Positions 43,197 to 55,929 of a stretch of 64,000 nt of DNA are shown here, piece after piece. Every line of letters starts with the position of its first letter. The first letter of the stretch is position 1. This DNA is from Protopterus annectens (lineage: Eukaryota > Chordata > Ceratodontiformes > Protopteridae): NCBI RefSeq assembly GCF_019279795.1, contig NC_056738.1, positions 407,661,380 to 407,725,379 on the forward strand, read 5' to 3'. The position numbers and the translations under genes are program-made. The notes under the pieces are model-generated. The model saw nothing but the letters and a program-made list of their open reading frames with translations. It did not search any database and was not told the DNA's origin.

Positions 43197-45387
43197 GTCA
43201 GCCCCTTTTAATAATTCTGGTTACTTCTTAACCATACCTCTTTCTTATTTCTAAGTCGTATTTAAACTCCTTTTCTTTATCCACCACTAGCTGTAACTTG
43301 AAGAAATTCTATCTTCCCAATACCCTCGAATACCCACCACCCATTCTCCTCTTTTAACAAGAAATAGGGAGTGATAGTGTCTCTCATTTTACTTCATTAC
43401 CCTGCAATTTTATATTGGTTGTTATTGGCGCATGATCTGAAATCATTAATTGATGTGTCAAAGCTTTCCATTACATGCATATGTTTCTATGAAATGTAAT
43501 TTGTCTAGTCTAGGCCCAGTTAACATTGGTGGATAATATGCATATTCAGTCTGGTTCCTGCTACTGATTTTGCATCTTCCATACCAATATTTTCAAATAC
43601 TCTTCCTTGTAGGTCCCCCAGGTAGCATCCCCCACTGTTGCAAATCAAGTTCCAGTCCCTCTATCTTAAGTAATATTCTGCCGAGTTGATTATTTCTCCC
43701 AAATTTCTTAAGTCCATATATCAGCACCCTTTAGTGGAATATAAGCACATATTCAGCATAGTCCTTTCTTGGACAGCAGCCCACGTCAAAAATCCACAAT
43801 TTATTTTTCTTCTTCTATTACTGTGTTAGAGCTCTCCTGGCATTTAGAAGTACTCTCATTTTCCTTTGTCCCTGATATTCTGCTGAATATCCATCCTGAA
43901 ATCCATTCTTCATCAAATTTGTAGCTCTCTTTCTTTTCCAAATGTCTGGTCTTAGGAGAGATTTGTTTCCACAGGAGCCTGGTGCCTCACTTCTTTTGTA
44001 TATGGACCTCCTCCCATTTGCATTAGCAGGATAGCAAAATCTTGTATTTAAATTTTGGGATGTGAGACCGCATTGGCCAGCCTGTTATCCTTGAACTTTA
44101 ACACTACTGATCACTGTGAGGACATAATCCTACGCCTTGTTAGAAGTTCGGCTAACCTGATGTAAATAAATATTACAGTAACCTGATCCAGTTGGACTGT
44201 TTCATTTTATTCACCACTGTGTTCCACTGCAAGTATTTGGTCGGTTGTATTGCTTCCATTCTGGAACCAAGTTCATTTCCCATCTTTTTCTGTTACTGTA
44301 TTCATTTATTAGTCACCCTGTCCAGTTTTATGCCATGTGACAGTTTATCACCTTTTGTGTTGTGTGTACTGCCCACAGTTGTTCCTTTATGTACACAAAT
44401 GTTATGATTTAATGTTGTATTGACTCCTTGAATCTGATGGTACAGATGTTCATGTTCCACTGTTTCCGTCCGGATTTCCCGCTGTAGAAGTTCGTTTGAC
44501 TTGACTACCAGAGACATTTTTCCTTCGTCCAGGAGATGGGCAGATGCCTTAGCCAATGTCACTACTTTGCTGTATAAAGGAAGTGGGTTAGCGCCATTAC
44601 CTCAGTTTGTTCTTGCCATCGCAGCCTGATGCAGACAAACAGTCAGTGTGCCGGTCGATGTCTTTCTATTCATATGCTGTAGCATTCATAACATGAGGGA
44701 TGTCCACCTCCAACTGACTCGTACGTTCAGCCAGTATACCAAAGTCTAAATGCTACTGTAAGGTACGTGCAATGCCGCACATCAGTTAGCATACGTCGGC
44801 CATAAAGAGACATCTGGTATAAAGCGGACATCAGCAGGTATCTACCTCAGAACGTTTCTGCCTCTTGTCCCGGATTGGTTAGCTGTGGTCATCAGGCTAC
44901 CATTTCTGTGCTCTCTTAGGATAAGCACCCCTGTGTGTTTTTTTTTTATTCCCTTTGGCTACTGTATTTTTGTAGTGAGTACATGTCTGCTAGGAAGGGC
45001 AAGTGTCAGTGTGGAAGGCAGATTCCATACAACGACTCCCACGAGGCTTTGTTTTAGCCTTGCCCAGCCCAGATCACAGTCACACCTCCTGCACTGTCTA
45101 TAAGGCATTGTTCCAAAACCTTCCGTAGTCGCCCCACCTCCCTTAGGTTATACTTGGAAAATCAGTGCTTCATGCTTATCTCGAGATATGGACCGCCGAC
45201 ATCAGGCCCTTCAGATGAGCCGCCGCCACTCGTTAGCGGCAAGAAGCCTTGGCTCGACCCAACTGCTACTCCTCTATTTCGGGCGGTGTTCCTTCTGAGA
45301 ACGAAGGCCCAGAGGTTGCTTTCAGAATCTGCAGATTCTCCCTTGATGGGTGCCACCATGGAAGCATCAAGGAGTCTGCAGGCATGT
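43197..45387. repeat. Direct duplication, first copy (likely assembly artefact)
   Basis: Nearly the same as 46169-48359, offset 2972 bases, starting GTCAGCCCCTTTTAATAATT and ending at the N gap after GGAGTCTGCAGGCATGT. Differences are mostly 1-3 base insertions and deletions. It holds an L1-like remnant, the left end of copy I (44446-44657) and the left end and gag start of copy H (44658-45387). The gag here is frameshifted, whereas 47957-48643 in the second copy is open. Confidence 0.9.
43200..44190 (-). pseudogene. L1-like LINE endonuclease remnant
   Basis: The minus strand contains MISDHAPITT near 43416-43446, the SDHAPI box of L1/Tx1-type endonucleases. In the second copy (46448-46642) RLDKLHFIE lies in front of it, as expected for the R-x-D...SDH arrangement. 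Other endonuclease boxes are eroded. Assignment to the L1/Tx1 group is by motif only. Confidence 0.5.
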
Positions 45388-45887
45388 NNNNNNNNNNNNN
45401 NNNNNNNNNNNNNNNNNNNNNNNNNNNNNNNNNNNNNNNNNNNNNNNNNNNNNNNNNNNNNNNNNNNNNNNNNNNNNNNNNNNNNNNNNNNNNNNNNNNN
45501 NNNNNNNNNNNNNNNNNNNNNNNNNNNNNNNNNNNNNNNNNNNNNNNNNNNNNNNNNNNNNNNNNNNNNNNNNNNNNNNNNNNNNNNNNNNNNNNNNNNN
45601 NNNNNNNNNNNNNNNNNNNNNNNNNNNNNNNNNNNNNNNNNNNNNNNNNNNNNNNNNNNNNNNNNNNNNNNNNNNNNNNNNNNNNNNNNNNNNNNNNNNN
45701 NNNNNNNNNNNNNNNNNNNNNNNNNNNNNNNNNNNNNNNNNNNNNNNNNNNNNNNNNNNNNNNNNNNNNNNNNNNNNNNNNNNNNNNNNNNNNNNNNNNN
45801 NNNNNNNNNNNNNNNNNNNNNNNNNNNNNNNNNNNNNNNNNNNNNNNNNNNNNNNNNNNNNNNNNNNNNNNNNNNNNNNNNNNNNNN
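45388..45887. other. Assembly gap, exactly 500 N
   Basis: A run of 500 N, a conventional placeholder length. Any open frame that spans it is meaningless. Confidence 1.
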
Positions 45888-47180
<1,293 letters not shown>

Positions 47181-47429
47181 CATTTTATTCACCACTGTGT
47201 TCCACTGCAAGTATTTGGTCGGTTGTATTGCTTCCTATTCTGAATCCAAGTTCATTTCCCATCTTTTTCTGTTACTGTGTATTCATTTATTAGTCACCCT
47301 GTCCAGTTTTTTATGCCATGTGACAGTTTAATACCTCTGTGCTGTGTGTACTGCCCACAGTTGTGTTGCCTTATGTACACAAATGTTATGATTTAATGTT
47401 GTATTGACTCCTTGAATCTGATGGTACAG

Positions 47430-47639
47430 ATGTTCATGTTCCACTGTTTCAGTCCGAATTTCCCGCTGTAGAAGCTCTTGGTTGGCTTGACTACCAGAGA
47501 CATTTTTCCCTCGTCCAGGAGATGGGCAGATGCCTTAGCCAATAACACTACTTTGCTGTATAAAGGAAGTGTGTTAGCGCCATTACTTCAGTTTGTTCTT
47601 GCCATCGCAGCCTGATGCAGACAAACAGTGTGCCGGTCG
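47430..47639. repeat. Left inverted terminal repeat and leader start (copy I)
   Basis: Starts ATGTTCATGTTCCACTGTTT. Contains TATAAAG at 47559 and the initiator TTCAGTTTG with A at 47590 (31 bases), so the promoter is included here. No CRE is visible. A near-identical stretch lies at 44446-44657 in the duplicated block. Confidence 0.78.
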
Positions 47640-47745
47640 ATGTCTTTCTATTCATATGCTGTAGTATTCATAACATGAGGGGTGTCCACCTCCAACTGAC
47701 CCGTACGTCCAGCCAGTAGACAAAAATCTAAATGCTACTGTAAGG
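47640..47745. repeat. Left inverted terminal repeat (copy H)
   Basis: Pairs with 52750-52856: GTATTCATAACAT, TCCACCTCCAACTGAC and TAAATGCTACTGTAAG have inverse counterparts there. Shorter than the ITRs of B-F. Confidence 0.82.
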
Positions 47746-47772
47746 TACGTGCAATGCCGCACATCTCTTAGC

Positions 47773-47835
47773 ATACGTCACCCATAAAGAGACATCTGTT
47801 ATAAAGAGGACATCAGCAGGTATCTACCTCAGAAC
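47773..47835 (+). promoter_or_regulatory. Predicted TATA-initiator promoter (copy H)
   Basis: TATAAAG starting at 47800 and CTCAGAACTTTT with A at 47831 (31 bases apart). A half CRE (TACGTCAC) lies at 47774. It lies just inside the ITR, unlike in B-F where it is within it. Confidence 0.58.
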
Positions 47836-47956
47836 TTTTCTGCCTCTTGTCCGTTTGCTAGCTGTGGTCATCGCTTACCATTTGTGCTTCAGATAAGTAC
47901 CGTGTGTTTTTTTCTTTATTCCTTTTGGCTACTGTGTATTTTTTTGTAGTGAGTAC

Positions 47957-49797
47957 ATGTCTGCTAGGAAGGGCAAGTGTCAGTGTGGATGGCAGATTCC
48001 ACATAACGACTCCCACGAGCTTTGCTTGTTTTGCCTAGGCCCAGATCACAGTCACACCTCCTGCACTGTCTATAAGGCATTTGTTCCAAAAACCTTCTGT
48101 AGTCGTCTCATGTCCCTTAGGTTATACTTGGAAAATCAGTGCTTTAAGTGCTTATCTCGAGATATGGACCCGACATCAGGCCCTTCAGATGAGCCGCTAC
48201 TCAAGAAGGGCAAGAAGCCTTGGCCTGACCCAACTGCTACTCCGTCTATTTCGGGTGTTCCTTCTGAGAACGATGAAGGCCCAGAGGCTGCTTCAGAATC
48301 TGCAGAGCCTCCTTTGATGGGTGCCACCATGGAAGTTATCAAGGAGTCTGCAGGCATGTCCCAGATTGATTCGCAGGTGCCCGATACGGGCAACGGGGGG
48401 GAGGGACCACAGCTGGTTATCTCTGAAGGCACGCACAGTGTCATTCAGATTGTTGTGCACAGAGATGTTCCCATGGACGTCATGGAATGCCGCCCGACTT
48501 CAAGCCCATCAGCTTTTCACTGCCTGGCTTCTGAGGTACCAAAGAAAAAGAAACTTAAAACTAAACATGTTTCTTCGGTTCCTCAGGTCCAGTCTCCTGC
48601 TCTAATTCCTGACTGGTCCAGCCTTTACTCAAGGCCTCTTTAATGCCTTCATGACCTTCTGCCAGACCTCAGCCCCTTCTGTTTCTTCACTGTCTTTTTC
48701 TCCTTCTACCCTATTGAAGAGGCCTTCAGAGGATGTCTCTTCTGAGGATTCATCAGGGATGAGTCTCTGCTCTACTCATATTGCCTCTCCCCTAGGATGT
48801 GCTTCCCCAGAAGAGGAATCTAATGGTACGGATTCCCCTGGGGAGGATTTTTCCTTTGGAGAGACCTTCTTGAAGATGAAGGACTTTAAGTGGGATTGCT
48901 TTCAGGTCTCTGAAATCCAGAAGAGGTACTATGACCTCCTTCAGATGGAATCTCCTAATCCATCAGCCATCCCTGCTGTCCTTCCGGCCTTCTTGGACAC
49001 CTTCACTGCAGCTTCCAAGTGTCCAGATTTCCAGCCCCCAGCTCCCAAATACCCAGACAGGTTTTACAAGGTGCCTGAGGATGCCAAATTCCTTTAAGGC
49101 ACCCTTTGCAGATCCAGCTACTATTTCAGAGGAGGCAGATAAAACTTATAAGCTTTTGCCATCCACCTGTCTGCTCCAGTCTGATGAGGAGAGCAAGGTC
49201 GTGGAGAGACTGGGGAAAAAGTTTATGCCTCTGCAGCCTTGGTGTTCAGGGCAATGAACTATGAGGTGCACATGGCCAAGTATTCCCTCACTGTTCTTTC
49301 AGATGCAGTGAAACTCCTATCAGAGCTCCTGGATTCATCCACCAATCCAAGCTCTTAACCATTCTTAATTTCTCCTCCCAGGTTACCAGGCACTCCAAAT
49401 GCAGCTATGATGCTGTGGAGGCCTCGGCTAGGGCTTCATCTGCAGGGTCTGTCCTGAGATGGTACTCATGGTATAGACTACAGCCATTACCTGATGATAT
49501 CAAAGCTAAGCTTATGGATGCCCCTCTGGACAACAAGGCCTTATTTGGCACTGTAGCTGAAGAGCTTTTTAAAACTCTTCAGGAGAAGGGGAAGGAACTC
49601 CAAGATTTAAAACGCATTTTTGTCTTTCCTGTTCCATGCTTCCAGAGGTACTATCCAGCCAGAACTACCTTTGTTAGGAAGGCAACCAAGTCTGTCCCAT
49701 CCAAAGGTAAGAGGATTTCTAGAAGACGGGTTCCCCTCCAAGTCTGCTTCAACCACACTTTCTCTGAAATAGCCTTTTCAGACCAAACCTGGTAGTC
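47957..49797 (+). pseudogene. gag-like protein (copy H)
   Basis: ATG 47957 in MSARKGKCQCGWQIPHNDSH, then LCLFCLGPDHSHTSC: the same Cys/His spacing as the first subfamily despite low identity elsewhere. Open to 48643; then 48651-49097 with a DFSFGETFLKMKDFKWD block and DRFYKVPEDAKFL, and 49415-49795 with EASARASSAGSVL and a basic tail (GKRISRRRVP). It lacks the KMAEDLITL motif. Two or more frame changes. Confidence 0.82.
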
Positions 49798-49869
49798 TGT
49801 GTCTACCAGCCTCCAGATCCATCTATCCCTCTCATAAATAACCAAAGACTCTTGGGTCCTTTCTATCAT

Positions 49870-51480
49870 TAGTCAAGGCTATTTCATGGTATTGGAAAGC
49901 CCTACTTCCTTCAGGGGCATCCCACAGCCTCCACAAGACCAATTGGAATTCTTCCCACTAGTCCTGTTTTATCTTCTTTCTCATGGCGCTATCCAAGAGG
50001 TACCACCCTCTCAAAGGGGAAAAAGATTTTACTCCAGGATGTTTCTGATCCCAAAAAATGATGGTCCTTGGATGCCCATTCTGGACTTTTCCCATTTAAA
50101 CACCATTCTGAAAGTTCACACCTTTCGCATGTTAACTCTAGCTACTGTTCTCCTTTTCCTTCCCCAGGTCTTCATGGTGTCATTGGACATAAAAGATGCT
50201 TATTTTCACATCCCCATCCACCATCAGTTCAGGAGATTTCTTCACTTTTCTGTTGCTTCCTCTCATTTTCAGTTTTGTGCTTTGTCCTTAGGTCTATTTA
50301 CGGCACCAAGTGTCTTCACAAAATGTTTAGCCCCTGTCATAGCATACTGCAGGCTACAGGGCATACAGATATTTTTGTATTTAGATGACCTGCTTTTCCA
50401 GGCTGCATCTGTAGAAACCCTTCTGGGCAATCTTTCCTGCACTGTGTCCCTTCTGAAATGGCTAGAATTTACTCTCAACCTTCAAAAGTCTTCCCTGATC
50501 CCTTCCCAAGATCATGTCTTCCTGGGTTGCAGGATTCTAACAAAAAGAATGATGAGATCTTTTCTGTGGGTAAATGAGCTGTCCCTTACCTCTTGTTTCC
50601 AGGACCTACTGCCTCTTCAGTATCTGACCACCAGGGAGTTCCTGCGCTTCCTGGGTTCATCGCCTCAACTATTCCAATGCTTTCTTTTGCCAGACTGCAT
50701 ATGAAATTTCAGTGGTTCCTGAGAACAGTTTGGAAGCAACACTGTCACCCTCTGGAATTTTTTGTTCCCCTCCTACCCTGTCTGAAGAAGGAGTTAGAGT
50801 AGTGGATTCTCCAGGTCTCCAGAAATCCAGGCCTACCCCTTCAACCTCTTCCACTCACCCAGGATCTGTACTCGGATGCGTCAGACACAGGTTGGGGTGC
50901 AACTCTGAAACACTGGAAGGTCAGAGACGTGGTCCCCACCTCGGGCAAAGGAGCACATCAGCATGAAAGAAATGCGAGCCTTGCTCTTTGCCCTCAAGGT
51001 TCTAAGGTGGTTTACAGACAGTACCACAGTCCTCTGGTACATCAAGTGGGGGGGGGCAAAGTCCTCTATCCTCTGCAGACTGGCATTATACACCTAGGAG
51101 CTAGTCCAGCAAAGTCACCTTTCTCTTCAGGCTGTTTACATTCCCTCAGCTCAAGCAGGTCCATGACTCAATCCCAATAATGGATGTTAAACAGGGATGT
51201 GTTTCTGAATCTGGTCCATCGTTGGGCTATTCCTCAGATCGATCTTTTTGTCTCTCCCATGAACAGTCAGCCTTCCAAGTATTTTGCCAGGATACCACAT
51301 CCTGGGGCATGGAAGGTGGCCGCACTGTCCTTTCCATGGAAGGGGATGTTTCTGTACACATTCCTCCCTTCTCACTTATCCAGAAATTCTTGCTGAAAAT
51401 TCAGCGGGAACAGACAAATGTCTTGCTGGTGATTCCCCTTGGACCAATACAGCATTGGTTCCCCTTCCTCCTACATTTAG
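49870..51480 (+). pseudogene. RT-RNase H-methyltransferase-like polyprotein (copy H)
   Basis: RT open at 49886-50704: FYSRMFLIPKNDGPWMPILD near 50028, VSLDIKDAYFHIPI near 50176, LGLFTAPSVFTKCLAPVIAY near 50290, and an intact YLDD at 50378-50389. RNase H follows with a YSDASDTGWGATL motif near 50870 and a degraded INKQGG box near 51035-51060 (G run). Methyltransferase-like: IPQIDLFVSPMNSQPSKYF near 51230. The later part (SLIQKFLLKIQ...) lies in the recombinase frame after a frameshift near 51375. Confidence 0.85.
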
Positions 51481-51559
51481 CCAAGGGCAACCACCACAAG
51501 TTACCCCACAGGATGGACCTACACACACAAGACAAGGGAACTCTAGTGCACCCAGATGT

Positions 51560-52640
51560 CGACCCTAAACTTGACACTGTGTGTGATAGGGTGTTAATCC
51601 CCTTCAAACACCTTTATTCTGAGGACATGCCACAATTTCTGCAGAAGGCCAGAAAACCCACTACTGGGAAATCCTGCCTCTCCAAATGGAAGATGTTTTT
51701 CTTCTGGTGTCTCAAAAAGTACTTGACAACCACTGTCAGTAGAGGGTCCCGATGGTTATCTTACTTGTGTGAATTAATGGAGTGGCTTGTCTTATTCTTC
51801 AGTCAAGGCACATCTTTCTGCCATCTCCGTATGTCTACCAATACCCCCCCCCCTTTAGCTTCCAGACTGGAAGTCAAGCTGTTCCTAAAAGATATCCTTC
51901 AAATTAGACCACCAAGGAAACCAGTACCTCCTCCTTGGGATCTCAGTTTTGTCCTGGAGAAACTTACCCTAGCCCCCTTTGAACTAGCAATGTCCTCTTC
52001 CCTGCAACATTGTACACAGAAAACAGTTGTTCTAGTGGCTATTACCTCTGCCAGAAGAGTGTCTAAGCTGCAGGCCCTTATGGGCCTCCTCTTCCTTCAC
52101 AGTGTTTCATAGAGACAGGGTTTCTTCGGACTAACCCATCCTTTATGCCCAAGGTGGTTAATGAGTTATCCCTGAATCAAGCTGTCAGTCTCCCTACCTT
52201 TTTCCCCCTCCCCCAATCCTCTACTGAGAGGATTCTTCACACTTTGGACGTACACAGGCAACTCCGATACTACTTGAGCAAAACTAAGCCTATCCATAAG
52301 TCTGAGAGATTTTTCCTATCGCCCAGGGACCTTGGGCAAACCTGTTTCCAAGCAAACTATTTCTTCTTGGATTTCTAAAACCATCTCTCTGTGTTACTCA
52401 GCCAGTGTAAAGGCTCTTCCCTCACCTGTAAGGGCACATTCCATGAGGGCATTGACATCCTCTAGGGCCTTCTTTAAAGGATTGGACACAGCCTCGGTCT
52501 TGGAGGCACCTACCTGGTCTTCTGTTCATACTTTCACTATAAACTTATGTCATTTCCAGGGCAGGGTTTGCCAGAGCTATTCTCCATGGCTTTGTGGAAA
52601 ATGTTTCTGCTCTTCCTCCCAGTTCCTCCTCTGCATGAGC
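51560..52640 (+). pseudogene. Tyrosine recombinase (copy H)
   Basis: CDRVLIPFKHLYSEDMPQFL near 51585, a core-binding domain with WDLSFVLEKLTLAPFE near 51940, and first arginine box AITSARRVSKLQAL near 52040; frameshift near 52100. Then MPKVVNELSLNQAVSLPTFF at 52145, DVHRQLRYYL near 52248, and AHSMRA near 52435, so HxxR is kept. The tyrosine box reads FTINLCHF near 52535, so the catalytic tyrosine appears lost or shifted. Inactive. Confidence 0.85.
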
Positions 52641-52652
52641 TTTGGCATTCTT

Positions 52653-52893
52653 CCTCATGTTATGAATACTGCAGCATATGAATTGAAGGACATAGAATAG
52701 TTGTGTAAACTCTTACCATAACCATAGATGTCCTGTTCTATATTCTGCAGTATCTTACAGTAGCATTCAGACGTTGGTATGGTGGCCAGACGTACGAGTC
52801 AGCTGGAGGCAGACTCCCTTAATGTTATGAATACTGCAGCCTATAGAAGAGAAGGACATCTATGGTTATGGTAAAATTTTGCACAGTTATTCT
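52653..52893. repeat. ICR and right inverted terminal repeat (copy H)
   Basis: The ICR (52653-52750: CTCATGTTATGAATACTGCA...GAAGGACAT, then AGAATAGTTGTGTAAACTCT...) complements both ends. The right ITR (52750-52893) follows at once, with no spacer, ending TGGTAAAATTTTGCACAGTT ATTCT. Copies B-F have 150-200 bases between the two. Confidence 0.82.
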
Positions 52894-52964
52894 GTCCTCA
52901 TCAAAAAGAAGGTGCCAGAAAACTAAGTACCCCATTGTGGAACCTTTTGTACATCATTTTACTA

Positions 52965-54760
52965 ATGTCAGAGAAAATTAATAATTGTCTCCACTGTGGC
53001 AAACAGATACCACAGCAGGAATTTCACTCCTCCTCTGTGACTTGCTTGGGGTCCGAACACAACATCCCATCTGTCATTTTTGTGCCCACTTTAATAGAAC
53101 CATTAATTCTACATAGACATCTTAGTGAGTCATCAGGGCATCTGCATGCAACGGTGTCCTCTGTTTGAGCTGAAATAGATCTCCCTAGGCAGAGAAAGGA
53201 AAAGGAAAAATGCTTCAGGTTTAGGGCCTCAGATGATGCTCATTTGCTGTCACAGTCCTCCTAGGCTTATCACTGAAGAAGATGAAGCACTTTCACAACC
53301 CCCTTCCATGAGTGTGGTGGTGGCACAAGTCTATATTGAGATCCATGCGGAGTCCATTTTGCCTCCTGGTCCCTCAACTTCCTTTCAAGCTGAAGGACTC
53401 AGTTTGTCAGCTGGGTCCAGGATCTCTTTACAGGCTGCAGCCGTTCAAAGACTGACAACAGTTTCTTGTGTTAAGACTTTTTTTACAACTTCTCACTCAC
53501 TGGAATCTGTCTGTTCCGGGGCAGAGGTCGTCGTTAGATCAAAATTGAGGGCCATTCACAAGAAAGCTACTCCTGCCTGTTTCTCAGCCTAGGCCTACCG
53601 GTTCCCACTCCCAAGGCTACCAACACGACATTGTGTGGTCGGCTGAGGATTTAATCTCCATGGTTAAATCCCAATGCCTTCCTTCTCCTGAGTCCTCACC
53701 TGGTTAAAGAAGGAGACACCCCTCCAGAAGTATTTTCTGATTCTTTGGACTTGAAGAACTTGAACTAGGAGGACTCCACCTTTGACGAAGGTGTTCCCAT
53801 TGCCTCCTATGGGAATTCTGACTCTGAAGAAAAACTGGCATCAGCTACCCCATGCCACCCCAGGAAGATATTTCCTTTGGGGAATCCTTACATACCTTGA
53901 GGGAACACTTCACGTGGGAAGCTCAAGACTACCCACAATCTAAGCAAAGGTTTAGGGGAATTTTTCAATCTCCCTTAGCCCAAACCCCTTTGCCAACCCC
54001 CCCCCATCTTAGAGGTGGTAGACAATGTCTTCCAACATTCTTCCTTGAAACCAGACTCTACCTCCTGCTCCTAGAAAACCTGACAGATTTTACAGGGTTC
54101 TAGATACACACAAACACTTGTTTAAGAACCCTGTAGCAGACGCTGAAGTTGTGACTCCAGGCCCCAAGGGAGCAGAAGCTAGCTCCACCCAAAAATCCCT
54201 TCCCTACTGACAAAGTAGGGCCCTAGAGAGATTTGGAAATAAAATTTACACATCTGCTACCCTCATTATGAGGGCTTTGAACTGTTATTTCATATGGATA
54301 AGTACCAAGAAATTATTCTTGAGCAGATAAAACAAATTAATGAGCATGGAAAACGAGCGTCTCTCTAAGGAGTTGTTAGATCTGTGCAGTTCCTGTTTTC
54401 ATATAGCTAAATGCTCTGTTCACTGTGGCTATGGTGTCATGGAAGCCTCCAGTAGGGCAGTAGCCACAAGTTCCATCATCAGAAGACATGCCTGGCTGAG
54501 AGAGCACTCTCTCCCCAACCACATCGGATCTAGTCTCCTTGACGCCACATTAGACAACGATTTTCTCTCTTGTCCCAAGGCTGAAGATGTCACTAAGAAC
54601 ATGAGGATAAGGCCAAGTCCATGCAGACCGTCAGTTACTTCAAGTCCAACCTCCTTTTTTCGGCCAAAATTATCTTACCAAGCACTTGTAGTTTCCAACG
54701 CAGTCTAAGCCCAGACAAAGAAAACCACACAGGGAAAGGAGCGAAAGGCAGCTCCAATGA
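52965..54760 (+). pseudogene. gag-like protein (copy I)
   Basis: ATG 52965 MSEKINNCLHCGKQIPQQEF begins the Cys/His array. Then a diverged linker (53233-53592), a block with EDISFGESLHTLREHFTWEA at 53855, and a C-terminal block near 54340-54600 (CGYGVMEASSRAVATSSIIR, RHAWLREH). Ends at TGA 54758-54760 in a CCAATGAC context like the other copies. Several frame changes. Confidence 0.75.
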
Positions 54761-55880
54761 CCCAGGCAATGGCAGACGGATTTCAACCAACCAGGAAGTT
54801 CTTATCCACACACCCCTAGCAGGGAGCAACCATGACTCAGGCATGGTACTCCCTACCCCTCTCCCCAGGCTACGGTGAAGGCTATCACTATTCCACAGGA
54901 ATTGGACTGTCATTACCAGAGACCAGTGGGTGCTAAAAATTCCAATAACCCTTAATTTACTCAGGCCTAGCAGACATTGCTGCAAGCCAAAAATCTGAGG
55001 CATTAACCCAGATAGAGATTCTTTACACTCAAGGTTCTGTGGAATCTGTTCCAGAACACTTAAAATGAACAGGTTTTTATTCCAGACTCGTCTGTTCTCT
55101 CATTCCAGGTCTGCCTTTCAGGGTAACCCCTCAGGAATAAACTCTAGCTACAGCTGCATCAGATGTAGTCTTGGGGATCCCACCTCAACAGATTCCAGAC
55201 TCAAGGCAGTTGGGACTACAAGTTCAGATTCAAACACACAAATCTAAAAAAATGTAAGGCAGTCTTGCTTTCCAAAAGAAATGGAAGCCTGGAGTCCTGT
55301 TGGCAAAGACTGACAATACAGTTGTCTGGTACATAAACAGGGAGGGACCCATTCTTACCGGCTTTGGTACCTAGCCATGGATTTTTGAGAAACAGCTCAC
55401 TCCCTAGATTTGCACCTTATTGCACAGTATCAACCGGGAAAAAGCAACAAGATAGTGGATCACCTCAGCAGAAGCTTGTCAGACCCCCATCTGTAACAAC
55501 AGCATCAGGAAGTCTTTTTTAGCATAGCCAAAAAGTGGGGTGTGCCACAAATAGATCCTTTTGCCACCAAAGAAAATGCTTACTTGAAAAAGTCTTGCTG
55601 CAGGAACAAAATGAAGTTAGCCTGGAAGATAGATGCCTTCTCTTTCACTCTGTCAGGCCTTTTCCTCTCTACCTTCTCTCCAAAATCATTGCTCCCCAGG
55701 GTATTGCTAGAGATAAAGGAAAAGTGGCTAAGAGTAATCCTGATATCCCCAGACTGGCCCAGGCAGCACTGGTATCCTTTGCTCCTCAGCCTAACCAGCA
55801 CAAAACCATGCCAGCTGCCACAGAGAGTGGACTTCCTAACACAGGGCAGGGGCAAAATAATACACCCCAACCTGCAGATA
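54755..55880 (+). pseudogene. Deleted RT plus RNase H and methyltransferase-like domain (copy I)
   Basis: After the RT start, a FYSRLV motif appears near 55075. Then the sequence jumps near 55110-55150 to the RNase H start (ATAASDVVLG, matching TTDASDYAWG), so the palm motifs LKEAYLH and YLDD are absent: roughly 750 bases are missing. RNase H: KTDNTVVWYINREG near 55305. Methyltransferase-like: QIDPFATKENAY near 55545, LISPDWPRQHWYPLL near 55735. An internal deletion, therefore not self-sufficient. Confidence 0.82.
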
Positions 55881-55929
55881 CATAAATTGTCTGCATGGAT
55901 GATACTTTGATCCCATGGAGGGGACCTCT

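Larger units (their letters stand above)
47640..52893 (+). mobile_element. DIRS-like copy H, full length (5254 bp), nested in copy I
   Basis: Second-subfamily element. Left end ATGTCTTTCTATTCATATGC at 47640, right end ...GCACAGTTATTCT at 52893, both matched by the ICR at 52653-52750. Left flank GCCGGTCG and right flank GTCCTCATC belong to copy I. Gag is open for 687 bases, RT for 819 bases with YLDD intact, and the recombinase is fragmented. No target-site duplication. Confidence 0.9.

Noticed and set aside
47430-47639. Left end of copy H at 47430
   Set aside because: The ICR of H predicts a left end starting ATGTCYTTC, found at 47640; 47430-47639 pairs with the right ITR at 57210-57435 and belongs to copy I.
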